Shown: positions 1 to 7,792 of the stretch, in pieces | Layout: each line of letters opens with the position of its first letter | How positions within the stretch are numbered: the stretch's first letter is position 1 | Origin: Corynebacterium rhinophilum | GTDB lineage: Bacteria; Actinomycetota; Actinomycetes; Mycobacteriales; Mycobacteriaceae | Assembly: GCF_030227225.1 (NCBI RefSeq) | Contig: NZ_JASPHQ010000024.1 | Location: 1 to 21,801, forward strand | Length of the DNA stretch: 21,801 bases | Direction: 5' to 3' | Position numbers and translations under genes: made by a program | Notes under the pieces: model-generated | What the model was told of the DNA's origin: nothing | The model's database searches: none | What the model saw: only the letters and a program-made list of their open reading frames with translations

Positions 1-32
1 GCGCCTGATGTCTTTGAAACCAAGTCTTCGGC

Positions 33-38
33 TATACT
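33..38 (+). promoter_or_regulatory. possible -10 element upstream of glfT1
   Basis: TATACT matches a sigma-70/SigA -10 hexamer well. No good -35 lies 16-18 bp upstream (GTCTTT is the best at 17 bp). Transcription would start near 45 and give an untranslated leader of roughly 90 nt containing the hairpin at 59-84. Assigned by inspection only. Confidence 0.3.
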
Positions 39-58
39 GACCACAGCAGCATAGCTAG

Positions 59-84
59 CCCCCGATGTGTCCACTTTTCGGGGG
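59..84 (+). other. leader hairpin, possible terminator of the upstream gene
   Basis: CCCCCGA (59-65) pairs perfectly with TCGGGGG (78-84) across a 12-nt loop. The 10-bp palindrome TCGGGCCCGA follows at 85-94. There is no clear U-tract after the first stem. It could be a terminator of a gene lying left of the window, or a structure in the glfT1 leader. Confidence 0.35.
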
Positions 85-131
85 TCGGGCCCGAGTGTTT
101 ATCCGCGGCAGATCCATTCCCCGGTGGCAAG

Positions 132-1058
132 ATGGAACGCATGACTGCCACCCTTGATTCCACCGGTACCACCGCTGCCGTCATTGTCACCCACCAGCGC
201 GCGGAATTGCTGCGCGCCTCGCTCGAAAAGGTAGTCAACCAAACCCACCCCGTGCAGTGGGTTATCGTGGTGGATAATGGCGCCGAGGATGCGGTCCGTG
301 ACGCGGTGGAATCCCTGGCAGGCGATCGCGCGGTCTACGTGCCGTCCAAGACCAACCTGGGTGGTGCGGGCGGTTTCGCCCTCGGTTTCCTTACCGCGCT
401 ATCACTCGGCGCCGATGCCGTGTGGTGCGCCGATGATGATGGCCGCCCCGCCGATTACGGCGTATTAGAAGAGCTCTACCGCGTGGCAGGAAATAATAAC
501 CTGCACGAGGTCTCACCTGCCGTGTGCAATATCGACGATCCCGACCGCTTGGCCTTCCCGCTGCGCCAAGGGCTGGTGTGGCGCCGCCGCATGGAGGAGC
601 TGGAAGGAGACTTCTTGCCCGGGATCGCCTCCCTGTTTAATGGCGCCCTGATTTCCGCCGCGGCGATGCAGACCATCGGCGTGCCGGATTATCGCCTTTT
701 CATCCGCGGCGATGAGGTGGAATACCACCGCCGCCTGGTCAACTCCGGGCTGTCCTTCGGCACAGCTTTGACCACCAGCTACCTGCACCCGGATGGCTCG
801 GATGAATTCAAGCCCATCTTGGGCGGAAAGATGCATACCCAGTACCCGGAGGGCGAGTTCAAGCGCTATTTCACCTACCGCAACCGTGGCTACCTGCTGT
901 GGCAACGCGGCATGCGCAAGCTTTTGCCCCAGGAATTTGCCCGCTTTGGCTGGTTCTTCTTGGTCCAACGCCACGATCCGGCTGGATTCCTGGAGTGGCT
1001 CAAGCTGCACAACCGCGGGCGCCGCGAGGATTTCCGCCGCCCCGGAAATCGCTCCTAA
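132..1058 (+). CDS. glfT1: galactofuranosyltransferase GlfT1
   Basis: This 308-aa GT2-family glycosyltransferase should transfer the first galactofuranose residues from UDP-Galf onto the rhamnosyl-GlcNAc-decaprenyl linker, starting arabinogalactan galactan at the cytoplasmic face of the membrane. A GT-A nucleotide-binding start is visible (VIVTH near residue 20, VVDN at 47-49). The DDD metal-binding motif is at 101-103 and is followed by GRP. A GDE motif at 193-195 suits the catalytic base, and a conserved YLHP lies near 217-220. The segments LGGAGGFALG, CNIDDP, LFNGAL and GSDEFKPILGG match my recollection of M. tuberculosis Rv3782 (GlfT1, about 304 aa). ATG 132 has GGTGG just upstream; ATG 141 is an equally possible start. 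It converges on the gtrA operon, with 12 bp between the stop codons. Confidence 0.88.
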   Translation: MERMTATLDSTGTTAAVIVTHQRAELLRASLEKVVNQTHPVQWVIVVDNGAEDAVRDAVESLAGDRAVYVPSKTNLGGAGGFALGFLTALSLGADAVWCADDDGRPADYGVLEELYRVAGNNNLHEVSPAVCNIDDPDRLAFPLRQGLVWRRRMEELEGDFLPGIASLFNGALISAAAMQTIGVPDYRLFIRGDEVEYHRRLVNSGLSFGTALTTSYLHPDGSDEFKPILGGKMHTQYPEGEFKRYFTYRNRGYLLWQRGMRKLLPQEFARFGWFFLVQRHDPAGFLEWLKLHNRGRREDFRRPGNRS

Positions 1059-1070
1059 GGCGCCGCAGGC

Positions 1071-1511
1071 CTACTTTTCTTTAAAGATAAAGACACGCTG
1101 GATGGCAAAGTTGGTCACCGTCGCCACGCCCTGGGCAATGACGAAGGCGATGGTGTCTTTCACCGCGCCTTCAAAGCCTAAGGAAATCAGCGGCTCATTG
1201 AGTACCCAGTACAAGAAATTCTGCACGGCAAAGGTGGATACGTATAACACGCCCACGGTCACGGCCGTGCGGCCGGACACCTTCGTGCCAAAGGTCCAGC
1301 GCGCATTGGCCAGATAGGCAGCGATGGTGCCAAAGACCCAACCAATCGCCTTCGCCCCAGAGCGGTGCAGACCTAAATGGGTCAATAACAGCGTCAGCCC
1401 ATAATCAATGACGGCGGCAAAGACGCCTACCGCAATAAATCGCACCAACTGCTGCTTCAAAGAGCTGGAGGGGCGCTTTACTTCTGCAGCATCTTCAAGT
1501 GGATTAGTCAC
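1071..1511 (-). CDS. GtrA-family membrane protein (Rv3789-like)
   Basis: This 146-aa protein has about four hydrophobic helices: VRFIAVGVFAAVIDYGLTLL, GWVFGTIAAYLANARWTF, VGVLYVSTFAVQNFLYWVL and FVIAQGVATVTNFAIQRVFIF. That is the standard GtrA/DPMS fold, with the typical N-R-x-W/F ends of helices 2 and 4. Mycobacterial and corynebacterial homologues (Rv3789) lie beside dprE1 and were proposed first as a decaprenylphosphoryl-arabinose flippase and later as an AftA-anchoring protein. The position here, among glfT1, dprE1, dprE2 and aftA, supports that assignment. The start is GTG at 1511, in a poor Shine-Dalgarno context, 11 bp after the stop of the preceding gene in the same operon. No other start precedes the first helix. 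Confidence 0.82.
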   Translation of the reverse strand: MTNPLEDAAEVKRPSSSLKQQLVRFIAVGVFAAVIDYGLTLLLTHLGLHRSGAKAIGWVFGTIAAYLANARWTFGTKVSGRTAVTVGVLYVSTFAVQNFLYWVLNEPLISLGFEGAVKDTIAFVIAQGVATVTNFAIQRVFIFKEK

Positions 1512-1522
1512 AGGCAGTTAGC

Positions 1523-2431
1523 TTACCCGCGCAGCAGCGCGCGGTACATGTCTAGGCGGTACACCGGCGCGGCGGCGTCCTTACCGTAGGCACCAATCTG
1601 GGATAGCTGGTCCAAGGAGGCATCGCACAGCGCGCGAATCTCCGCGCCTTTCAAGGTATTGCCATCATCATTGACCCAGCCCAAGGCATCCATGGTGGTT
1701 TCCACCACGGAATCGGTCAGCTCCTCACCGCCCATGCAGGATATAGCCAAGGCCATGGACCAAAAAGCATCTTTGCCCTCATTGGTGACCTCGCGCGGCA
1801 GGCTGGCCAGTGCCTCGGCGGTGGCCGCCGGTAGATCACTTCCGCGGTTTAAGTCCATGGCTTGTAAGAGGGGAACAAAGTCATAGAGCTTAGTGCGTTC
1901 GATGAGCGCCCTTACCTGTGGTTTAACCTTGGCCAGGACTTCATCGGTGATCTTTTCACCGGTCAATTCCCGGTTCACCGCAGTAAGTTCAAAGGGCGCA
2001 AAGAGATTACCCGAGCCACCCACGCACAGTGCGTTGGGGGTGCCATTATCGCGGGGATAGATTTCCGCGACCACCAGCTCAAAGTCCCAGAGGCCCCAGA
2101 CAAAATCGATCTGGTCGCCCTCGCGCCAGAGGAATTCGGATGCCTGGCGCTCTGGGTCAAGGCGCGGGCCGCGGGCATCACTGTGCTCGTAAAAATGCCA
2201 CGGGGAGTTTTCATCTGGCAGACCGAAACAGATGTGCAGTACTTTCTGCAGCTCATGCAAGGTAAGCGCATCGCTAAAACCAATTTGGCGGTGGACTTCC
2301 CCATCCGCACGGATATTGGAGGCTTGGCAGATGACGGTGAGCGGTTCCCGCTTTAATGACAGCAGCGGGTCGGCACGACGAGCCCGTGCCTGTGAAATAT
2401 CGGTGACCCCTGCATTCATGGGCCCCACCAT
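1523..2431 (-). CDS. pRiA4b ORF-3-like (IS1096 TnpR-like) domain protein
   Basis: This protein of about 302 aa looks soluble, with no signal peptide or membrane helix. The N-terminal half resembles the plasmid pRiA4b ORF-3-like family: an RxRxxGFSDALTLHELQKVLHICFGLPD-like helix, WHFYEH, then WREGDQIDFVWGLWDFELVVAEIYPR and a CVGGSGNLFAPFE segment near the start of the second half. The C-terminal 130 residues are helical and acidic, and I recognise no domain in them. The biochemical function is unknown; the family name comes from plasmid and IS passengers and does not show that this gene is mobile. The frame opens at a TTG (2437). I prefer ATG 2431; ATG 2419, preceded by GGTGGGG, is another option. 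It sits a few bases after the upstream membrane gene and 11 bp before gtrA, so the three are probably cotranscribed. Confidence 0.6.
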   Translation of the reverse strand: MVGPMNAGVTDISQARARRADPLLSLKREPLTVICQASNIRADGEVHRQIGFSDALTLHELQKVLHICFGLPDENSPWHFYEHSDARGPRLDPERQASEFLWREGDQIDFVWGLWDFELVVAEIYPRDNGTPNALCVGGSGNLFAPFELTAVNRELTGEKITDEVLAKVKPQVRALIERTKLYDFVPLLQAMDLNRGSDLPAATAEALASLPREVTNEGKDAFWSMALAISCMGGEELTDSVVETTMDALGWVNDDGNTLKGAEIRALCDASLDQLSQIGAYGKDAAAPVYRLDMYRALLRG

Positions 2432-2440
2432 ACGCAAATT

Positions 2441-2905
2441 TTAAGAAGCCAGTTTTTCTATATCTCGCGCTTCCATCCCACTGATGATAAATGTAGTTGC
2501 CGCTCCGATTGCTCCCAACAGCGTCCACGGGCGCTTGACACCGCGCTTCCGCAGGAAAGACACCACCTTGCGGGACACGGCTACATCGGCCCATAGAGCA
2601 AGGCCCACTAGGATAAGCACCGCTGCCAAAATGGCCCAGAGCTTAAGACCCTTATCCGCAAATTCCTGCGGGGAGCGTGGTTCATCGCCGTCCTCTTCGG
2701 CCTGGGCATTGGTATAGGCCACCAATGCGCCAAAACCAATCGTGGACAAAACGTAGGCGGTAATAAGTCCCTTTTTGGATTTAATCCAGTCCGGGTAAGA
2801 GGTGACGATACCTTGGGCGGCCGCTTGGGTGATGCGCCCAGCCAAGGTGTCATCGAGGGCGTAATTATCGCGGGATTCTTCTGCTGCTTCGCGGTTGTTT
2901 GTCAT
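2441..2905 (-). CDS. three-helix membrane protein of unknown function
   Basis: This 154-aa protein has a polar N-terminus of about 45 residues and three predicted transmembrane segments at roughly 46-65, 88-107 and 127-143. Between helices 1 and 2 is an acidic loop (AEEDGDEPRSPQ), and between helices 2 and 3 a basic loop (SRKVVSFLRKRGVKRP). Charge distribution suggests the basic loop is cytoplasmic and the acidic loop external. The ATG at 2905 is chosen over the longer open frame (to 2941) because the extra 12 residues overlap the divergent gene starting at 2940. It is the first gene of the minus-strand operon ending in gtrA. I do not recognise the family, and no enzymatic motif is visible. 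Confidence 0.65.
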   Translation of the reverse strand: MTNNREAAEESRDNYALDDTLAGRITQAAAQGIVTSYPDWIKSKKGLITAYVLSTIGFGALVAYTNAQAEEDGDEPRSPQEFADKGLKLWAILAAVLILVGLALWADVAVSRKVVSFLRKRGVKRPWTLLGAIGAATTFIISGMEARDIEKLAS

Positions 2906-2939
2906 AGCGACCACTCTAAGCGGCGGTAAGCTATTGCGC

Positions 2940-3215
2940 ATGTACTCGGAAAAGACAGAGCATATGACCCCCGCCCAGCAAGCCGCTCAGGATGAGCGGG
3001 CCGAGGACGATAAGCGCCACGGGCACTTTGAAGCAACAGAGCACACCAATCTGCCGCTCAGCCCCTTTATGACGCGCCTTTTAGCAGAGGAAATGCCGAT
3101 TTTGGATTCCACTTCGCGGCGCCGGGTGTACGAGATTTTAGGAACCTACGAAGGGCCCACGATTGAGTCCCTAGCAGGGCTACCGGAAGAAATCCGCGAG
3201 ATCATGGATCTCTAA
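2940..3215 (+). CDS. small hypothetical protein
   Basis: This is a 91-aa acidic protein with no membrane segment or signal peptide. A charged, Q/E/D/H-rich N-terminus (AAQDERAEDDKRHGHFEATEH) is followed by a helical C-terminus with LSPFMTRLLAEEMPILD, SRRRVYEILGTYEGP and LAGLPEEIREIMDL. The start is uncertain: ATG 2940 follows GGTAAGC at a workable distance, while ATG 2964 follows GGAAAAGACAGAG. With ATG 2940, only 34 bp separate it from the divergent membrane-protein gene. Typical codon use and a compact helical C-terminus argue that it is real. I do not recognise the family; the location upstream of dprE1 gives no firm functional hint. Confidence 0.6.
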   Translation: MYSEKTEHMTPAQQAAQDERAEDDKRHGHFEATEHTNLPLSPFMTRLLAEEMPILDSTSRRRVYEILGTYEGPTIESLAGLPEEIREIMDL

Positions 3216-3228
3216 AGCGCCGCATTCG

Positions 3229-3245
3229 GGGCAGTCTGTGTGCCC
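3229..3245 (+). terminator. weak hairpin after the 91-aa gene
   Basis: GGGCA (3229-3233) and TGCCC (3241-3245) form a 5-bp stem with a 7-nt loop. A short T-run (GTTTTAAAT) begins about 6 nt later. It could be a weak terminator separating the small gene from dprE1. Confidence 0.25.
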
Positions 3246-3314
3246 ACGATGTTTTAAATATCACGAACGTCACTCCAGCCACCGCACTATGAGCTAGGTA
3301 GGCTGGTACATCGA

Positions 3315-3320
3315 TACAAT
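3315..3320 (+). promoter_or_regulatory. candidate -10 element of dprE1
   Basis: TACAAT lies 21 bp before the dprE1 ATG and fits the corynebacterial SigA -10 consensus. The sequence 17 bp upstream (AGCTAG) is not a recognisable -35. The predicted start near 3327 would give a leader of about 15 nt ending in AAGAGTAAGAG, the only purine-rich tract before ATG 3342. Confidence 0.4.
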
Positions 3321-3341
3321 CCGTCGAGCAAAGAGTAAGAG

Positions 3342-4757
3342 ATGGAACTACATACCACCGAAAAGTCCCTGCACGGCTGGGGCCGCACCGCCCCCACGAC
3401 CGCCCATGTGCTGTCCACGGAAGACGTGGACGTCATCAAGAATGCAGTGGCACAGGTCGCGGACGATAACTCGGACAAGCCCGCCCACCTGCGCCGCGGC
3501 GTCATCGCGCGCGGCATGGGACGCTCCTATGGTGACCCCGCCCAAAATGGCGGCGGCCTGGTCATCGACATGCAAAAGCTGAACAAGATCCACTCCATTG
3601 ACCCGGAGTCCGCACTTGTTGATGTCGATGGTGGCGTCACCCTTGACCAACTCATGAAGGCCGCGCTGCCCTATGGCCTGTGGGTTCCGGTCCTGCCGGG
3701 CACCCGCCAGGTCACCATCGGCGGCGCCATCGGCCCCGATATCCACGGCAAGAACCACCACTCCGCCGGTTCCTTTGGCAACCATGTGGTCTCCATCGAG
3801 CTGCTGGTTGCTGATGGCCGCGTTCTCCACCTCACCCCAGAAGGCAGCGAGGATGACCCGAGCGGTGACCTCTTCTGGGCCACCATCGGCGGCATGGGCC
3901 TTACCGGCATCATCCTGCGCGCTACCATCCGCATGACCAAGACGGAAACCGCCTACTTCATCGCGGATACGGATCGCACCGATAACCTGGAAGAAACCAT
4001 TGCCTTCCACTCGGATGGTTCGGAGCACAATTACACCTACTCCTCTGCATGGTTCGATGTCATCTCCCCAGAGCCGAAGCTAGGCCGCTCCACCATTTCC
4101 CGCGGCTCCCTGGCCACCTTGGCGCAGCTCGAGGAATTGGCCCCCAAGCTGGCGAAGGATCCGCTGAAGTTCAACGCGCCGCAGCTGATGACAGTGCCGG
4201 ATATCTTCCCGTCTTGGACGCTGAATAAGCTCAGCCTGTCTGCTGTGGGCTTGGCTTACTACACCATGGGCGCGCCGGCGAAGAACCAGGTAAAGAACTT
4301 GACGCAGTTCTACCAGCCGCTTGATCTCATTGGTGAGTGGAACCGCGGCTATGGTTCCAAGGGCTTCCTGCAGTACCAGTTCGTCGTTCCCACGGAGGCC
4401 GTGGAGCCGTTCAAGGAGATCATTCGCGATATCCAGCGCTCCGGCCACTACTCCGCGCTGAACGTATTCAAGCTCTTCGGCGAAGGCAACCGCGCGCCAC
4501 TGTCGTACCCGATGCCGGGCTGGAACGTCTGCGTTGACTTCCCCATCCGCCCGGGCTTGGGCGAGCTTCTCGATGACCTGGATCGCCGCGTCATGGAGTT
4601 TGGCGGCCGCCTGTACTTGGCTAAGGAATCGCGCACCTCTGCCGAGAACTTCCACCAGATGTACCCGGGCCTAGAAGGCTGGCTCAAGACCCGCAATGAC
4701 ATCGACCCCACCGGGGTCTTTGCCTCCGATATGTCCCGCCGCCTCGAGCTGCACTAA
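3342..4757 (+). CDS. dprE1: decaprenylphosphoryl-beta-D-ribose 2-oxidase DprE1
   Basis: This 471-aa FAD-dependent oxidoreductase of the VAO/PCMH type oxidises the 2'-hydroxyl of decaprenylphosphoryl-D-ribose to the keto intermediate, the first half of the epimerisation giving decaprenylphosphoryl-arabinose. The N-terminal FAD-binding domain shows [16 protein letters not shown], the [21 protein letters not shown] segment and [11 protein letters not shown]. The substrate domain contains [14 protein letters not shown], in which Cys397 aligns with M. tuberculosis Cys387, the residue modified by benzothiazinones. Lys428 in YLAKESRT aligns with the catalytic Lys418. The C-terminus [11 protein letters not shown] matches the family end. 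Length is as expected (Mtb 461 aa). It is followed by dprE2 after 44 bp and is probably cotranscribed with it. Confidence 0.95.
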   Translation: MELHTTEKSLHGWGRTAPTTAHVLSTEDVDVIKNAVAQVADDNSDKPAHLRRGVIARGMGRSYGDPAQNGGGLVIDMQKLNKIHSIDPESALVDVDGGVTLDQLMKAALPYGLWVPVLPGTRQVTIGGAIGPDIHGKNHHSAGSFGNHVVSIELLVADGRVLHLTPEGSEDDPSGDLFWATIGGMGLTGIILRATIRMTKTETAYFIADTDRTDNLEETIAFHSDGSEHNYTYSSAWFDVISPEPKLGRSTISRGSLATLAQLEELAPKLAKDPLKFNAPQLMTVPDIFPSWTLNKLSLSAVGLAYYTMGAPAKNQVKNLTQFYQPLDLIGEWNRGYGSKGFLQYQFVVPTEAVEPFKEIIRDIQRSGHYSALNVFKLFGEGNRAPLSYPMPGWNVCVDFPIRPGLGELLDDLDRRVMEFGGRLYLAKESRTSAENFHQMYPGLEGWLKTRNDIDPTGVFASDMSRRLELH

Positions 4758-4783
4758 TCACTGGACTCATCACCACCCTCATG

Positions 4784-4789
4784 AAGGAG
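4784..4789 (+). promoter_or_regulatory. ribosome binding site of dprE2
   Basis: AAGGAG lies 12 nt before ATG 4802, a strong core at a longish spacing. An ATG at 4781 in the same frame reaches a stop after five codons, so it cannot be the start. Confidence 0.6.
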
Positions 4790-4801
4790 ACTTTTTAAAC
4801 C

Positions 4802-5560
4802 ATGCTTAATGCAGTAGGCCAAGCCCAACACATCCTGCTTTTGGGCGGTACCTCTGAAATCGGCCTCGGCGTCGTCGCTGAGTTCCTTGAGCGCGGCCCT
4901 GCCAAGGTCACCCTGGCTGCCCGCGCCCAGTCCCCGCGCATCGAAAAGGCGCAGGCTGACCTAGAGGCCCGCGGCGCGGATGTCGAGGTCGTGGACTTTG
5001 ATGCCACGGACTTTGACTCGCACCCGGCGGTCATCGAGAAGGCCTGGGAGCGCGGCGATGTCGATATCGCCATCGTGGCCTTTGGCACCCTGGGGGACCA
5101 GGAAGAGCTGTGGCAAAACCACGATAAGGCCGTGGCTTCTGCCCAGACTAACTACACCGCGCCCGTATCCTTCGGCGTGCTGTTGGCCGAAAAGTTCAAG
5201 CACCAGGGTCACGGCACCATCGTGGCTATGTCCTCTGTAGCGGGCATGCGTGTGCGCCGCTCCAACTTTGTCTACGGCGCCTCCAAGGCCGGCGTGGATG
5301 GTTTCTACATCAACTTGGATGAAGCGCTACGCGGCTCCGGTGCCAACGTGCTCGTCGTTCGCCCGGGCCAGGTTCGCACCAAGATGTCAGCCGAAGCCGG
5401 CGATGCCCCGCTGACCGTTAATGTCTCTGACGTGGCCAAGGCTACCGTGCAGGCGGTGCTGGATGGCAAGCAGTCCATCTACGTCCACCCGCTGTTTAAG
5501 TACGTCTCGCTAGCATTCAAGTTCATTCCGCAGCCCATCTTCCGCAAGCTGCCGTTCTAA
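4802..5560 (+). CDS. dprE2: decaprenylphosphoryl-2-keto-erythropentose reductase DprE2
   Basis: This 252-aa short-chain dehydrogenase/reductase reduces the 2-keto intermediate made by DprE1, completing the epimerisation to decaprenylphosphoryl-beta-D-arabinose, the arabinose donor for AftA and Emb. The NAD(P)H-binding glycine motif GGTSEIG is at 15-21, the DFDAT segment near 65-69, the catalytic serine in MSSVAG (144/145), and the YxxxK pair is Tyr158 and Lys162. RPGQVRTKM near 187-195 is the usual post-catalytic loop. Length matches Mtb Rv3791 (about 254 aa). The C-terminus is rich in aromatic and basic residues, consistent with membrane association with the lipid substrate. A strong hairpin and repeat region follows, suggesting that the transcript ends or is attenuated before aftA. 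Confidence 0.94.
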   Translation: MLNAVGQAQHILLLGGTSEIGLGVVAEFLERGPAKVTLAARAQSPRIEKAQADLEARGADVEVVDFDATDFDSHPAVIEKAWERGDVDIAIVAFGTLGDQEELWQNHDKAVASAQTNYTAPVSFGVLLAEKFKHQGHGTIVAMSSVAGMRVRRSNFVYGASKAGVDGFYINLDEALRGSGANVLVVRPGQVRTKMSAEAGDAPLTVNVSDVAKATVQAVLDGKQSIYVHPLFKYVSLAFKFIPQPIFRKLPF

Positions 5561-5567
5561 CCGTTTC

Positions 5568-5598
5568 CACTGTGCCCTGCGAACTGCAGGGCACAGTG
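5568..5598 (+). terminator. 13-bp perfect hairpin after dprE2
   Basis: CACTGTGCCCTGC (5568-5580) is perfectly complementary to GCAGGGCACAGTG (5586-5598), with the 5-nt loop GAACT. It begins 8 nt after the dprE2 stop. No T-run follows, so it could stabilise the mRNA 3' end rather than terminate on its own. Confidence 0.6.
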
Positions 5599-5646
5599 AG
5601 TAGCGCACAGTGGGTAGCACACAGGGAGTAGCGCGCAGGGTACGCA
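5591..5646 (+). repeat. 14-bp imperfect tandem repeat
   Basis: Three consecutive 14-bp units lie at 5591-5604 (GCACAGTGAGTAGC), 5605-5618 (GCACAGTGGGTAGC) and 5619-5632 (ACACAGGGAGTAGC). A degenerate fourth is at 5633-5646 (GCGCAGGGTACGCA). The first unit shares its start with the right arm of the 5568-5598 hairpin, and the fourth forms the left arm of the next hairpin. This suggests the array grew from a duplicated stem arm. Confidence 0.7.
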
Positions 5647-5680
5647 GGGCCCTTAAAAGGCCCTCCGCCCTGCGCGCTTT
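5631..5680 (+). terminator. large bipartite hairpin with short T-run
   Basis: An outer stem pairs GCGCGCAGGG (5631-5640) with CCCTGCGCGC (5668-5677). An inner stem pairs AGGGCC (5646-5651) with GGCCCT (5659-5664) around the loop CTTAAAA. TTTGTT follows the outer stem directly. This resembles a Rho-independent terminator with an internal bulge, probably ending the dprE1-dprE2 transcript. Confidence 0.65.
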
Positions 5681-5753
5681 GTTAGTTAATAAGCCACAGC
5701 TCACACCGCGCCTAATCCCAGAAGAGTGATTAAGGTATGCGAAACTAAAGGGC

Positions 5754-7730
5754 ATGACAAGCCCAGCTACGCCTTCCCAAGCAGCTCCAGTGAGCGAGAA
5801 GAAACGCACCACCGCGTATCACGCAGATGCGCTACCCCACCGCTCCACCCTGCTGGGTATCTTCTTTGCCGCCCTCGGCGGCGGCATCGTCACCCTCCTT
5901 GGTTGGTATGCCTTCAAGGCGGTATCCCTGCCGTCCTTTAATACCTCCATGGTCACCCGCGCGCTATCTACCGTCGGCGTTGTCATCACCTTGGCGCTAG
6001 CGGGTGGGTTTAGCGCGTGGTGGATTTATGACCATTACAAGGAGACTTTCTCTAGGCCGCGGTGGCGCACGTGGGTAACGTATGCCGTGACCTACCTATC
6101 ACCGGCCCTTTTAACCCTCGCATCCATCGGCCTGCCACTTTCGGCCTCCCGCCTCTGGCTCGATGGCGTACAGGTGGACCAGGCATTCCGCACCCAGTTC
6201 CTTACCCGCTCGGTGGATCAAATGGGCTATGCGGATATGAACTACCTGGACATGCCCACCTTCTACCCCGTGGGCTGGTTCTGGTTAGGCGGGCGCCTCG
6301 GCTCGTTGCTCGGCGTCCCGGGCTGGGAGGTCTACCAGCCCTGGTCGCTGATTTCCATTGCGGTAGCAGGCTGCATCCTCGTTCCCATCTGGCAGCACCT
6401 CACAAAATCCCTGCCGGTGGGAACCGCCATTGCGCTTACCACCACCGCCATCACGCTGACCATTGCGGCGGAAGAGCCGTACTCTGCCGTCATCGCCATG
6501 GGTATCCCGGCCATTGCGGTCTTGAGCGCTAGGGCTTTCCAGGGATCGCGCTTGTCCACCCTTGCGGTGGCGCTATACCTCGGCATTTCTGCCACTTTCT
6601 ACACGCTATTTACTGGTGCGGCAGCGCTTACCGTCGTGAGCCTCATTGCGGTATTTACCGCGTTTTATGAGCGCACGTGGCGCCCCATCGTCCGCCTAAT
6701 CATCATCGCGGTTATCTCTATAGCTATCGCGCTGATCGCATGGGCCCCCTATCTCTGGAGCGTGCTGCACTCGACGGCACCGCTGCAAACCACCGCGCAG
6801 CACTACCTGCCGGAAGAAGGCACGCAGATTCCGGTACCCTTCTTGTCTTTGAGCATCATCGGATTCCTCTGCCTAGTCGGCTTGGTTTATATCGTCATGC
6901 GTTTGAAGAACGCGGAGATACGCGCGCTCGGCCTTGCCCTCATCGGCATCTATGGGTGGATCGTCCTATCCATGGTGGTGACCCTAGCCGGCACCACGCT
7001 GCTGAGCTTCCGCCTCGAGGTCATCGTGGTGCTGCTCTTTGCCACCGCTGGCATTCTCGCCCTAGGGGAAGTGCGCACCGTCGGCATCCACCAGCTATAC
7101 CCCGCCAGCTTTTCCAGCGCGGGCAATAAGCGTCTGACCGCCGTCTTTGGTCTCATTTTGACGCTGGCGGGTGTTTTTTATGCCCAGCAGATCCCAGAGG
7201 AAAATGAGGATGCCATCGACTACGCCTACAGCGATACCGATGGTTACGGCGAGCGCGCGGATCGCTTTACCAGCGATTCCGCTCATTATTATCTGGATAT
7301 CCACAACTTCATCCAGGATCAGGGCTATACGGCCAACGAAACGGTAGTCCTCACGGATGAAAAAACCTTCATGGCCTACTACCCATACTGGGGCTTTAAC
7401 GCCTTTACCAGCCACTATGCTAATCCCCTCGGGGAATTCAAGCACCGCAATGACCAGATTGAAGCATGGGCGGATGAATCGTGGGACTCTACTCCTGCAG
7501 AGTTCCAAAAATCCCTCGATTCCGCACCGTGGCGCGGGCCGGATGCCATCATCTTCCGCGGTGACCTCGACAATAAAGATGATGGATTCAAGGTGCACTT
7601 GGCTGAAGATATCTATCCTAATCAGCCAAATATTCGCTACCGCGCAGTCTTCTTCAACCCCGAGGTCTTTGCGGAAGGCTGGGAGCTGGAGCAAACGGGT
7701 CCATTCGTAACGGCGGTGCGAACCCAGTAA
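5754..7730 (+). CDS. aftA: arabinofuranosyltransferase AftA
   Basis: This 658-aa GT85 polytopic membrane enzyme transfers the first arabinofuranose residues from decaprenylphosphoryl-arabinose onto the galactan chain, giving Emb its primer. The N-terminal about 470 residues contain roughly eleven hydrophobic helices. A large extracytoplasmic loop after the third helix carries conserved-looking segments: SRLWLDGVQVDQAFRTQFLTR, YADMNYLDMPTFYPVGWFW and GWEVYQPWSL. The acidic residues there are candidates for the catalytic site. The C-terminal about 180 residues are soluble and external (YYPYWGFNAFTSHYANPLGEF, WRGPDAIIFRGDL). Length is close to Mtb Rv3792 (643 aa). ATG 5754 has AAAGGG almost touching it, so initiation could be unusual; GTG 5790 is an alternative. 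It lies 193 bp after dprE2 and 75 bp before emb. Confidence 0.92.
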   Translation: MTSPATPSQAAPVSEKKRTTAYHADALPHRSTLLGIFFAALGGGIVTLLGWYAFKAVSLPSFNTSMVTRALSTVGVVITLALAGGFSAWWIYDHYKETFSRPRWRTWVTYAVTYLSPALLTLASIGLPLSASRLWLDGVQVDQAFRTQFLTRSVDQMGYADMNYLDMPTFYPVGWFWLGGRLGSLLGVPGWEVYQPWSLISIAVAGCILVPIWQHLTKSLPVGTAIALTTTAITLTIAAEEPYSAVIAMGIPAIAVLSARAFQGSRLSTLAVALYLGISATFYTLFTGAAALTVVSLIAVFTAFYERTWRPIVRLIIIAVISIAIALIAWAPYLWSVLHSTAPLQTTAQHYLPEEGTQIPVPFLSLSIIGFLCLVGLVYIVMRLKNAEIRALGLALIGIYGWIVLSMVVTLAGTTLLSFRLEVIVVLLFATAGILALGEVRTVGIHQLYPASFSSAGNKRLTAVFGLILTLAGVFYAQQIPEENEDAIDYAYSDTDGYGERADRFTSDSAHYYLDIHNFIQDQGYTANETVVLTDEKTFMAYYPYWGFNAFTSHYANPLGEFKHRNDQIEAWADESWDSTPAEFQKSLDSAPWRGPDAIIFRGDLDNKDDGFKVHLAEDIYPNQPNIRYRAVFFNPEVFAEGWELEQTGPFVTAVRTQ

Positions 7731-7744
7731 GTTTACCCACACTT

Positions 7745-7761
7745 CCCCGGGGTTATCGGGG
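7745..7761 (+). other. small GC hairpin between aftA and emb
   Basis: CCCCG (7745-7749) pairs with CGGGG (7757-7761) around a 7-nt loop starting with GGG. No T-run follows. It may be a weak processing or pausing structure; significance is uncertain. Confidence 0.25.
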
Positions 7762-7792
7762 CGTGCACACGGGAACTTGGGCCAGACTGACG

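Noticed and set aside
513..1010. Long minus-strand open frame of 165 codons across glfT1
   Set aside because: It lies entirely opposite glfT1, has no recognisable motif, and is the usual antisense shadow of GC-rich coding DNA.
1523..2431. The pRiA4b-ORF3-like gene as evidence of a mobile element in the cell-wall cluster
   Set aside because: The family name comes from plasmid and IS passengers, but no inverted repeats, transposase or integrase are found nearby, and the gene is well packed in an operon.
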